Below the pieces are notes generated by a model. It did not search any database. It was not told where the DNA came from and saw only the letters and a program-made list of their open reading frames with translations. Both the position numbers and the translations under genes were made by a program. From Clostridia bacterium (GTDB taxonomy: Bacteria; Bacillota; Clostridia; Oscillospirales; CAG-272), in the NCBI GenBank assembly GCA_017556745.1, contig JAFYMF010000023.1, forward strand, positions 37,661 to 101,660: a DNA stretch of 64,000 nt, given 5' to 3'. Positions within the stretch are counted from its first letter, which is position 1; every line of letters begins with the position of its first letter. Below are positions 8,525 through 15,598 of this stretch, piece by piece.

Positions 8525-9580
8525 ATGTCAGGTTCTCTTATAAAATTCAAAAAACCGCCTTGCATTTCCTCGTGGGGGACAGTGGCAGGACGGAGGGAGG
8601 AAGAAGGTCCGCTTGGCGGTCGTTTTGATATAAGCGACAATACCGATCGGTTCGGGAAGGACAGCTGGGAAAAGTCGGAGAGCGAGATGCAGAGAATGGC
8701 TCTTGAGAGAGCTATTTTAAAGGCAGGTATGACAAACAGTGATGTAGATGCCGTTTTCGCAGGGGATCTGATCAACCAATGTACCTCATCAAGCTACGGA
8801 CTTATGTCATTCGGTATTCCCCACTTCGGAATTTATGGAGCTTGCTCCACTATAGCCGAGGGATTAATGCTTTCATCTGCCATGGTGTCAGGTGGAATAT
8901 ATCGTACTGCGGCGGCGGTATGCTCTTCCCATTACTGTTCTGCCGAGCGGCAATTCAGATCTCCTCTTGAATACGGTTCTCAAAGAGCTCCCAGTGCACA
9001 GTGGACGGTTACAGGCTCTGCGGCATTTATCGTATCGGAATCGGGGGTGTCATTTGAAGAAACCGATAACGGAGAATACCTCATCGGTGCATCTGGTACA
9101 GGGTGCTATATCACCGAGGCGCTTCCGGGCAGGATATTTGACAGCGGACTTACCGACATGACTGATATGGGTGCGGCAATGGCTCCTGCAGCGGCAGATA
9201 CCTTTTTGCGGTACTTTGCCGAGAGCGGGAGGGAACCCGGGGACTTTGATGTGATAGCCACGGGAGATCTTGGACTTGAGGGAAGCAGATTACTGCTGTC
9301 CCTTACCGGAGACAGAGGACTTGAACTTGGTCCCAGATATACCGATTGCGGACTGAAAATATATAATCTTTCCTCAAGTGACGTGCACTCGGGTGGCTCG
9401 GGATGTGCTTGCAGTGGACTTGTACTGGGAGCAGAGCTTCTGCCGCGGCTGATGAGCGGGAGAATAAAGGATATTCTGCTTGTGGCTACCGGGGCATTAA
9501 TGAGTCCCACCTCTGTAGAACAGGGTGGGACTATTCCGGGTATAGCTCATCTTATTCACATTTCATCAGAGAAAGGATGA
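8525..9580 (+). CDS. spoVAD: Stage V sporulation protein AD
   Basis: 351 residues from the ATG at 8525, nine bases after AGGAGG; the earlier ATG at 8342 gives an unrelated extension. The thiolase-like fold of SpoVAD is clear: CISSWGTVAGRREEEGPLG, DAVFAGDLINQ, SYGLMSFGIPHFGIYGACST, SAMVSGGIYRTAAAV and the C-terminal VHSGGSGCACSGLVLGAELL. SpoVAD is a soluble subunit of the SpoVA channel that binds dipicolinic acid and helps move it into the developing spore. It lies six bases upstream of spoVAE. spoVAC, normally just upstream, is missing here and lies at 31651-32097. Expression in the forespore (sigma-G) is expected from the family; I could not identify a convincing sigma-G promoter. Confidence 0.95.
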   Translation: MSGSLIKFKKPPCISSWGTVAGRREEEGPLGGRFDISDNTDRFGKDSWEKSESEMQRMALERAILKAGMTNSDVDAVFAGDLINQCTSSSYGLMSFGIPHFGIYGACSTIAEGLMLSSAMVSGGIYRTAAAVCSSHYCSAERQFRSPLEYGSQRAPSAQWTVTGSAAFIVSESGVSFEETDNGEYLIGASGTGCYITEALPGRIFDSGLTDMTDMGAAMAPAAADTFLRYFAESGREPGDFDVIATGDLGLEGSRLLLSLTGDRGLELGPRYTDCGLKIYNLSSSDVHSGGSGCACSGLVLGAELLPRLMSGRIKDILLVATGALMSPTSVEQGGTIPGIAHLIHISSEKG

Positions 9581-9586
9581 GAATTT

Positions 9587-9952
9587 TTGGATATTGCAAT
9601 TAAAGTTATATACGCTTTTCTTGTTGGCGGAGGACTTTGCGTAACCGCACAGATCCTTATTGATAAGACTGCACTTACCCCTGCACGGATACTTGTACTT
9701 TACGTTACTCTCGGAGTTTTTCTGTCTGCCGTGGGAATATACCCAAGGCTTGTGGAATTTGCCGGAGAGGGCGCATCTGTACCCCTTACCGGATTCGGTC
9801 ACGTTATTGCCGAGGGAGTAAGAAAAGCGGTGGATGAAAAGGGTGTTCTGGGTATCCTGACAGGAGGGATCACCGCGGCCTCAGGCGGAATTACTGCGGC
9901 AATCGTATTCGGTTATATAACCGCACTTGTTGCAAAGGGAAAACCAAAATGA
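9587..9952 (+). CDS. spoVAE: Stage V sporulation protein AE (AEB-type)
   Basis: 121 residues with three or four membrane segments. Characteristic stretches are IKVIYAFLVGGGLCVTAQIL, LTPARILVLYVTLGVFLSA, and FAGEGASVPLTGFGHVIAEGV, which matches the SpoVAE/SpoVAC repeat. The start is a TTG at 9587; an AAGGA site overlapping the spoVAD stop supports it, and no ATG fits. Together with SpoVAC it forms the membrane part of the dipicolinate channel. It ends one base before the convergent surface-protein gene, with no terminator between them. Confidence 0.93.
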   Translation: MDIAIKVIYAFLVGGGLCVTAQILIDKTALTPARILVLYVTLGVFLSAVGIYPRLVEFAGEGASVPLTGFGHVIAEGVRKAVDEKGVLGILTGGITAASGGITAAIVFGYITALVAKGKPK

Positions 9953-9953
9953 T

Positions 9954-12900
9954 CTAACTCTCTTTAGGTTGATTCTTTCGGCTGAGAACAAGAACTATAG
10001 CTATCGTGAAGACAGTTAATACTACAATAGCAACGGTCAGATAAGTACGTGTGAGAGCATCTTCGGTGGGTTCTGACGTGTCAGACAGCTCTCTGTTCTT
10101 GAGTATCACCGATTCGAGAGAATTATCGGTATAGTATATACTGTGCCCTGTTATAGAGTAGGTATATACCGCAAGTCCGTCTGTTACGTCGGATACTATT
10201 ATCTCTATATATTTTACCGAGGAATTTTTTGCGTAATCGGTAAGATCGCAGATTATCTCTCTGCGCCCGGAGACTGTAGCAGAGAATTCTATGGATGAAG
10301 TTTCTTCGCCAATGATAACGGTTACTGTTTTTTCTCCCTCATTCTCCGGGATTTCAAGATCAACAGATATGTATGAAGAAACACTCATATCCTCCGGAAA
10401 TTTAAAACGGTATAAAATTCCTGCATTGGTGTTATTTACGGAAAACGCGGTTTTCATACGACGTTTTCCCATGGATGATTCACTGGATATACTGACGCCT
10501 AAATCAGATGGGGTGAAACCGCCGCTTCCGTAAAGCTCCGTAAAGTCAAAATATTCGTAACTGCCCAGTACCGCACTTGGAAGAGAAGGAAGCACAGTAC
10601 CTTGCGTAACTACTCTTCTCAAACGGGATACTTCCGATACTGCTTTATTCAGATCAACACCCTCACGAGACAAGCGGTCGATAATTTCATGGGAGAGATA
10701 TGGTGTGTTAAGACCGTCGCTTCCCCAAAGGCTGTTAATAGCGGCATGAGTATCTGTATAGGTTGTATCTGCGGCAAAACGGAAAATCTGGGGTACTGCG
10801 GAAAACCTCAGAACAGAGTAGAGATAACTCTCGGTCAAATCGCCGACGGTATCACCTGGATGCCAGATATACATTACCCGGTTATTGCCCATGGATGAAA
10901 AGTCATTTATTCTCATGAGATACGTGGAGAGCAGAGGGGCATTAGCAGGGGTAAGTACCTCGTCACTATCGAAAAGCGGATCAGAACTGCTATCTATACA
11001 AAGGTACCATTCACACTGTCCTCTTTCTTTCATCTCAATCGACAAAGCGTTGGTAAAGAGGACAGAAGAATAATAACCTGATTCACCTGTTGCAATTCCG
11101 CCGTAGACACTGTCATCTATCGATGCAAAGACCTTTATGCTTTGTTCTGCTGAACCGCCGCACTGTATGATCCTCATAGTATCGGCATAGGCTGATATGT
11201 AATCGGGAAATGACAGGGAATTTGCACCGATGATGTTTTCGGCACGGTTTGCGGTATAACCAAGGATAAATCCGTGTATTTTTCCGGCTTCACCGCCGCT
11301 GTATCTTGCAGCAAGGAAATTACTTACCATATATAAGTCTGTGCTCTCGGAGTCTGTGACAGCAAGAAGATGGTGGGTATAAGATTCTTCGCTGCTTGAT
11401 GTTACGAGACGAAGATAGATCTCTCCTCGGGATAGGGTTCTTATTTTTCTGTCAAGGGACTCAAGATAACCGGTGTCGTAATAGCGAAAAATATTGCCGA
11501 CCTTGTGGATCTGTCCCGAGCCGCTGTGGGTACAGAGACGGGAGATATCTACGTCAAGAACGGTAAATCCGCTTGTCATTTGATTTACAGTACGTGTGCT
11601 TTCTGCTATAAGACCGTCGTACATATTGTTGCCCTTGCCGCCGGATGACAGATCTTGTCCGGAGAGAACTGAAAGAAACACGGGGGAACCTATAAATATA
11701 GGCAGTGCATCCTCTTCGTCGGGAAGTATTGCTACCAGATATTTTTTTGCTGCTGCAAGGGGATCTTCCTCGGTAATGGGGACATTAAAGTCAAATTTCA
11801 TTGATATGGGAATGGTTGCGACAGGCGTTTTTTCACCGTTTGAAATCAGGTCGGGACTTTCGCCTGCCGATAGGGAGAATAAACCCAGACGTGCGCCACT
11901 GTGTTTTGACACTGTGTCTGAAACGATTGTTCCGCTTACACGTATTGATTTGCCTCCTCCTGACAGTCTTGCTTCGGTAAAGGTACCGGAGAGGGAGGAA
12001 AATTTACTGACACCCAGCTCTACCGGGACTATTCTTTTTATTTTGATTGGTTCTTTAATGTTTTCCGCTGACAGAGTCCAGCGAGCTACAGAGGAAATAT
12101 TAGGTGCGGAGGTGTAGTAAATTCCGCCGGTTTCGCCTGAGATATTTATTGACAGAGCTTTATCCCCTACATATGCCATTCCACCCGAAGTGGTGTAGGA
12201 AAGCTGCAGCTTTCCACTGTAGCTGCCACCCTCTACCTCAATAAGTATACCGTCAAAGGAGTTTCCCGGAAAAGCCGGTAATGTCGCGGAAAGATAACGG
12301 TCATTCTCAGGATCAAAGACAATAAAACCGTCACCGTATTCTGCTTTACCCAGTACGGTGTAGTAGTCGGTAGACATGAATTTGTCATAGATTACGGAAT
12401 CCATATATTCTTCCGCTCTCAGATTGTCAATGATATATGACAGAGAATGGTTTTCGGTGTCCGGAGACACCTTAGCGGTAATTTTTATCGCTTTAATATT
12501 ATTTCTGAACCCAACAGAGGATATACCGAAACGAATCTTCTGAAGTTCTCCCGCGAGGCATTTTCTCGTATATTTTACAGTATCATTCTCACCGATGATT
12601 TCAATTGAGATCTCGCACGGATTATTACTTATTTGATTTGAAAGGAAATCAAAGGACAGTGCTTTGTAATATTTCAGAGATAACGGTATATCAAATATCT
12701 TTGATACAGTGATTGATGTGTTTTCGGTATCAGGAGAAAAGGCAGATGTAACACCGAGACCTACCTCTGTGTTTTCTTCACTTTCATATTCTGTGATGCT
12801 GAGCTCAGCCCCATCCGTTTCGGATGACCAGGCAGAGATATCCTGTTCCGGATCGAAACTGTCTATCAGAAGGGGGGGATCTTTTACCATATCTTCGTCA

Positions 12901-12983
12901 TTCTCCGCGAAAACGGTAAATGACATACATGATATTATCGTAACAACTGCCGTCAGAAGGGCAAACCAACGATTTTTCTTCAT
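9954..12983 (-). CDS. Large exported, C-terminally membrane-anchored protein, beta-sandwich plus TIM-barrel-like
   Basis: 1009 residues from the ATG at 12983, six bases after GAGGAC. A signal peptide (KKNRWFALLTAVVTIISC, cleavage near FAEN) opens it and a single hydrophobic helix (TYLTVAIVVLTVFTIAIVLV) followed by RKNQPKES ends it, so the body is outside the cell and anchored at the C-terminus. Residues about 40-190 and 830-960 look like beta-sandwich, carbohydrate-binding-type modules. The middle (about 490-830), with GEIYLRLVTSS, GFILGYTANR, DTMRIIQCGG, WYLCID and MYIWHPGD, resembles a glycoside-hydrolase-like barrel; I am reminded of DUF5722 but cannot confirm it. No LPXTG motif. The substrate is unknown. 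Confidence 0.65.
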   Translation of the reverse strand: MKKNRWFALLTAVVTIISCMSFTVFAENDEDMVKDPPLLIDSFDPEQDISAWSSETDGAELSITEYESEENTEVGLGVTSAFSPDTENTSITVSKIFDIPLSLKYYKALSFDFLSNQISNNPCEISIEIIGENDTVKYTRKCLAGELQKIRFGISSVGFRNNIKAIKITAKVSPDTENHSLSYIIDNLRAEEYMDSVIYDKFMSTDYYTVLGKAEYGDGFIVFDPENDRYLSATLPAFPGNSFDGILIEVEGGSYSGKLQLSYTTSGGMAYVGDKALSINISGETGGIYYTSAPNISSVARWTLSAENIKEPIKIKRIVPVELGVSKFSSLSGTFTEARLSGGGKSIRVSGTIVSDTVSKHSGARLGLFSLSAGESPDLISNGEKTPVATIPISMKFDFNVPITEEDPLAAAKKYLVAILPDEEDALPIFIGSPVFLSVLSGQDLSSGGKGNNMYDGLIAESTRTVNQMTSGFTVLDVDISRLCTHSGSGQIHKVGNIFRYYDTGYLESLDRKIRTLSRGEIYLRLVTSSSEESYTHHLLAVTDSESTDLYMVSNFLAARYSGGEAGKIHGFILGYTANRAENIIGANSLSFPDYISAYADTMRIIQCGGSAEQSIKVFASIDDSVYGGIATGESGYYSSVLFTNALSIEMKERGQCEWYLCIDSSSDPLFDSDEVLTPANAPLLSTYLMRINDFSSMGNNRVMYIWHPGDTVGDLTESYLYSVLRFSAVPQIFRFAADTTYTDTHAAINSLWGSDGLNTPYLSHEIIDRLSREGVDLNKAVSEVSRLRRVVTQGTVLPSLPSAVLGSYEYFDFTELYGSGGFTPSDLGVSISSESSMGKRRMKTAFSVNNTNAGILYRFKFPEDMSVSSYISVDLEIPENEGEKTVTVIIGEETSSIEFSATVSGRREIICDLTDYAKNSSVKYIEIIVSDVTDGLAVYTYSITGHSIYYTDNSLESVILKNRELSDTSEPTEDALTRTYLTVAIVVLTVFTIAIVLVLSRKNQPKES

Positions 12984-13098
12984 CTTTGTCCTCAATATCA
13001 TAATACCGCAGAACGTAAAACTCTTTTGAGAGGATTTTCGTACTGCGGTGTCATTGTTCATCGTTATACCGCATGTCGATTTACGGTATTATAAGTGA

Positions 13099-13128
13099 AT
13101 TATATCACGAAAGGTTCTGTTCAGTCAA
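13099..13128 (-). promoter_or_regulatory. Sigma-A promoter of the large surface-protein gene
   Basis: Read on the minus strand: TTGACT (13123-13128), 18-base spacer, TATAAT (13099-13104), with TGA before the -10 box. The leader to the ATG is about 110 bases. Confidence 0.75.
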
Positions 13129-13221
13129 TGCACATAATGTGAACAACCGCAAAAAGGTCGCAGAATCCCGTTGCAAAGAGAAAATCTTTGTTAAAAAGAA
13201 GAAACAATTTGGAAAAAAGGA

Positions 13222-13250
13222 TTGATTTTTTTTCTTCATTATGATATACT
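13222..13250 (+). promoter_or_regulatory. Sigma-A promoter of the rimP-nusA-infB operon
   Basis: TTGATT (13222-13227), 17-base spacer, TATACT (13245-13250), with TGA before the -10 box. It lies 80 bases upstream of rimP. Confidence 0.75.
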
Positions 13251-13274
13251 ATTTACAGATAATGAAACGGTATT

Positions 13275-13302
13275 GGAGAGTGGGTCGCCCCACTCTCTGT
13301 TT
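13275..13302 (+). promoter_or_regulatory. Stem-loop in the rimP leader
   Basis: GGAGAGTGGG (13275-13284) pairs with CCCACTCTCT (13289-13298) around a four-base loop, followed by GTTTTA. It lies within the transcribed leader, between the promoter and the ribosome site. The short U-run could make it a weak attenuator or an RNA-binding site. The operon encodes NusA, which affects pausing at such hairpins, so autoregulation is a reasonable guess but not shown. Confidence 0.5.
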
Positions 13303-13329
13303 TATGTAACGGAAAGGATGGCCCCACAG

Positions 13330-13800
13330 ATGAAAAAAGAAACGAAAAACATTGCCGGTGCAGTATCTGCTCTTGTAGCACCAACTGTCGAGGCGTTGGG
13401 TTACATTCTTTGGGACGTTGAGTACCTCAAGGAGGGTACAGATTGGTTTCTCAGAATAACCATTGATTCTCCTGACGGTATTGAGCTTGACGATTGCGAG
13501 AAGGTACATCGTGCGGTAGAGCCCATTATTGATGCGGCGGATCCTATCGAGGATATGTATTATCTTGAGATATCCTCCCCCGGGCTTGAGCGCGAACTGA
13601 AAACTGACGGTCATCTTGAATGGGCGGTAGGAGAGAAAGTGGAGATAAAGCTCTATGCGCCTATTGACAAGTGCAAGGTTTTCACAGGAACTCTTATTGA
13701 TTTTGACGGTGAAAAGTATACACTTGATGAGGGGGATAATACCCGAGAGTTTTCTGTCAGTGCTGTTGCAAAGATCAGAACAGTTTATGATTTCGAATAA
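13330..13800 (+). CDS. rimP: Ribosome maturation factor RimP
   Basis: 156 residues from the ATG at 13330, with AAAGGA about ten bases upstream; an in-frame ATG at 13318 has no room for a ribosome site. Typical features: LVAPTVEALGYILWDVEYLKEG, LRITIDSPDGIELDDCEKVHRAVEPIID, and the strongly conserved YYLEISSPGLERELK. A C-terminal SH3-like barrel starts near FTGTLIDFDGEKYTL. RimP binds free 30S subunits and helps their maturation. First gene of the rimP-nusA-rnpM-rplGA-infB operon, an order conserved in Firmicutes. Confidence 0.96.
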   Translation: MKKETKNIAGAVSALVAPTVEALGYILWDVEYLKEGTDWFLRITIDSPDGIELDDCEKVHRAVEPIIDAADPIEDMYYLEISSPGLERELKTDGHLEWAVGEKVEIKLYAPIDKCKVFTGTLIDFDGEKYTLDEGDNTREFSVSAVAKIRTVYDFE

Positions 13801-13841
13801 TATATAGCAATAATTTGTGTTTAGGAGGAACATCGAGAAAA

Positions 13842-14867
13842 ATGAATTCCGAATTTTTTACCGCACTTGATCTCCTTGAAAAGGAGAAGGGTATCCCGAA
13901 GGAATATATGCTTGAGCGCGTAGAGGCTGCCCTTGTCAGTGCCTATAAGCGTGATATGGGCGGTAACAGCAACGTACGTGTTGCAATAGATGAGAAGAAA
14001 AAAACGGTCAGACTCTTTCAGCAAAAGGATATTGTTGAGGAAGTAACCGATGAAACTACCCAAATATCCCTTGAGGATGCAAGTAAGCTCAACTCCCGTT
14101 ACAAGCTTGGCGGTGTAGCTGAAATAGAGCTTAAACCCAAGAATTTCCGCCGTCTCGGTGCCCAGGCCGCAAAGCAGGTAATTATCCAGGGTGTCCGTGA
14201 GGCAGAGAGAAATATGATAATTGATGAGTATGAGAACAAGCGCGAGGAGATAATCACTGCTACCGTAACCAAGACTGATGAGTCAACCGGTAATGTCGTT
14301 GTTGATACCGGTACCAGCGAGGCGGTTCTTCTTCGCTCTGAGCAGATTCCTGCAGACAAACTCAGCGTCGGCGACAGAATTAAGCTTTTTGTCACCGAGG
14401 TTCGCCGTGAGAGCCGCGGTCCCATCGTAACTCTTTCCCGTACCCATCCCGGTCTTGTAAAGCGTCTTTTCGAACTTGAAGTACCGGAGATTCAGGACGG
14501 TGTGGTTATTATTAAGAGCATCGCTCGTGAGGCAGGCTCAAGAAGTAAGCTTGCGGTTTATTCAAGAGACGAGAACGTAGATCCTATCGGTGCTTGTATC
14601 GGTAACCGCGGTATGAGAATATCCGGTATCGTTGATGAGCTTTGCGGTGAGAAGATAGACATCGTGGTTTACAGCGAGCATCCTGAGGAGTTTATTCGTT
14701 CCGCTCTTTCTCCTGCAACTGTTAACTCGGTTGAGCTTGACGGTGAGCGTTCTTGCAAGGTATACGTTGATGCTGATCAGCTTTCCCTTGCGATAGGACG
14801 CGAGGGACAGAATGCACGTCTTGCGGCACGTCTTACCGGATTTAAGATAGATATAAAGACCAACTGA
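13842..14867 (+). CDS. nusA: Transcription termination/antitermination factor NusA
   Basis: 341 residues, the short Firmicutes form without the C-terminal acidic repeats of E. coli NusA. The N-terminal RNA-polymerase-binding domain covers about 1-130 (FFTALDLLEKEKGIPKEYMLERVEAAL). An S1 domain runs about 135-200, followed by two KH domains, the first with DPIGACIGNRGMRI and the second with LAIGREGQNARLAARLTGFKIDI. NusA binds nascent RNA at the polymerase exit channel and modulates pausing and termination. AGGAGG at 13823 lies 13 bases before the ATG, slightly farther than usual. 41 bases after rimP. Confidence 0.97.
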   Translation: MNSEFFTALDLLEKEKGIPKEYMLERVEAALVSAYKRDMGGNSNVRVAIDEKKKTVRLFQQKDIVEEVTDETTQISLEDASKLNSRYKLGGVAEIELKPKNFRRLGAQAAKQVIIQGVREAERNMIIDEYENKREEIITATVTKTDESTGNVVVDTGTSEAVLLRSEQIPADKLSVGDRIKLFVTEVRRESRGPIVTLSRTHPGLVKRLFELEVPEIQDGVVIIKSIAREAGSRSKLAVYSRDENVDPIGACIGNRGMRISGIVDELCGEKIDIVVYSEHPEEFIRSALSPATVNSVELDGERSCKVYVDADQLSLAIGREGQNARLAARLTGFKIDIKTN

Positions 14868-14890
14868 GAGAGGACGTAGGAAATACTTAA

Positions 14891-15178
14891 ATGACCGGAC
14901 CTCAAAAAAAGAAAAAGATTCCGGAGAGAAAGTGTCTTGGCTGTAACGTAAGTAAGCCAAAGGCAGAGCTCGTTCGAATCGTCCGTGCTCCCGACGGATC
15001 GGTGTCCCTTGATTTTAACGGAAAAAAGCCGGGGCGCGGCGCATATATATGTAAAAGTATAAAATGCTATGAAAAAGCAGTAAAAGCAAAGAGAATCGGC
15101 AGGAGCCTTGAGTGTGAGATACCGGATGAGGTTATTCTGGCACTGGGCGAGGAGCTTGCACGAGAGGAACAGGCATAA
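14891..15178 (+). CDS. rnpM: YlxR/RnpM family RNA-binding protein
   Basis: 95 residues matching the YlxR (DUF448) family: RKCLGCNVSKPKAELVRIVR, then PGRGAYICKSIKCYEKAVK. YlxR of B. subtilis binds the RNA of RNase P and modulates it, hence RnpM. It also fits the typical position between nusA and the L7Ae-type gene. Its stop overlaps the next ATG by one base (TAATG), so the two are translationally coupled. Confidence 0.92.
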   Translation: MTGPQKKKKIPERKCLGCNVSKPKAELVRIVRAPDGSVSLDFNGKKPGRGAYICKSIKCYEKAVKAKRIGRSLECEIPDEVILALGEELAREEQA

Positions 15179-15492
15179 TGAAAAACGATAAATTTCTCGG
15201 TATGCTTGGACTTTGCGCAAGAGCAAGAAAGCTTACGGCAGGTTCATCTCTTTCCTGCGATGCGATAGCACGCGGTGCTTATCTTGCCTTGGTGTCCTCC
15301 GACAGCTCGGATAACACCAAAAAAAGAATAAACGATAAATGCAACTTCTACGGTTGCAGATACCTTGAGGCAGGTTTTACTTCTGCCGAAATAGGTCATG
15401 CGATAGGTAAGAGCGGTGAAGTAGCGGCCATAGCCGTAAACGATCCTAATTTTGCCGATGCGCTCGTCAGACTTTGCGAGAGCGAGGAATGA
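15178..15492 (+). CDS. rplGA: L7Ae-family ribosomal/K-turn-binding protein (YlxQ)
   Basis: 104 residues. The L7Ae/L30e fold is recognised from FLGMLGLCARARKLTAGSSLSCDAI, AYLALVSSDSSDNTKKRINDKC and IGHAIGKSGEVAAIAVND. The family binds kink-turn RNA; the B. subtilis protein YlxQ is not essential. Its start overlaps the rnpM stop. 106 bases separate it from infB. Confidence 0.9.
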   Translation: MKNDKFLGMLGLCARARKLTAGSSLSCDAIARGAYLALVSSDSSDNTKKRINDKCNFYGCRYLEAGFTSAEIGHAIGKSGEVAAIAVNDPNFADALVRLCESEE

Positions 15493-15565
15493 CTTTATTG
15501 CTACTGATGAATTATATAAATATATAAATACAGTTCCATTCTCTGCAAGAAAGGAGTCTCAGTCT

Positions 15566-15589
15566 GTGACGGGACGTGAGACAAGGTAA
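15566..15589 (+). CDS. Possible seven-codon leader ORF upstream of infB
   Basis: The strongest ribosome site in the infB leader, AAAGGAG at 15550-15556, lies nine bases before a GTG at 15566. That GTG opens a seven-codon ORF (VTGRETR with V as Met) ending in TAA at 15587-15589. The stop is nine bases before the infB ATG and in the same frame. The infB start itself has only a weak AAGGT (15583-15587) inside this ORF. The stretch 15556-15582 can also fold (GTCTCA paired with TGAGAC). Seen in sequence; translation of the leader is inference. Confidence 0.35.
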   Translation: MTGRETR

Positions 15590-15598
15590 AAGAAAAAT

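Larger units (their letters stand above)
12984..13329. other. Divergent intergenic region (surface protein / rimP operon)
   Basis: 346 bases with no gene. It contains two back-to-back sigma-A promoters (annotated separately), several small palindromes around ACCGCAG/CTGCGGT at 13005-13049 in the leader of the surface-protein gene, and a ten-pair stem-loop in the rimP leader. Confidence 0.6.
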
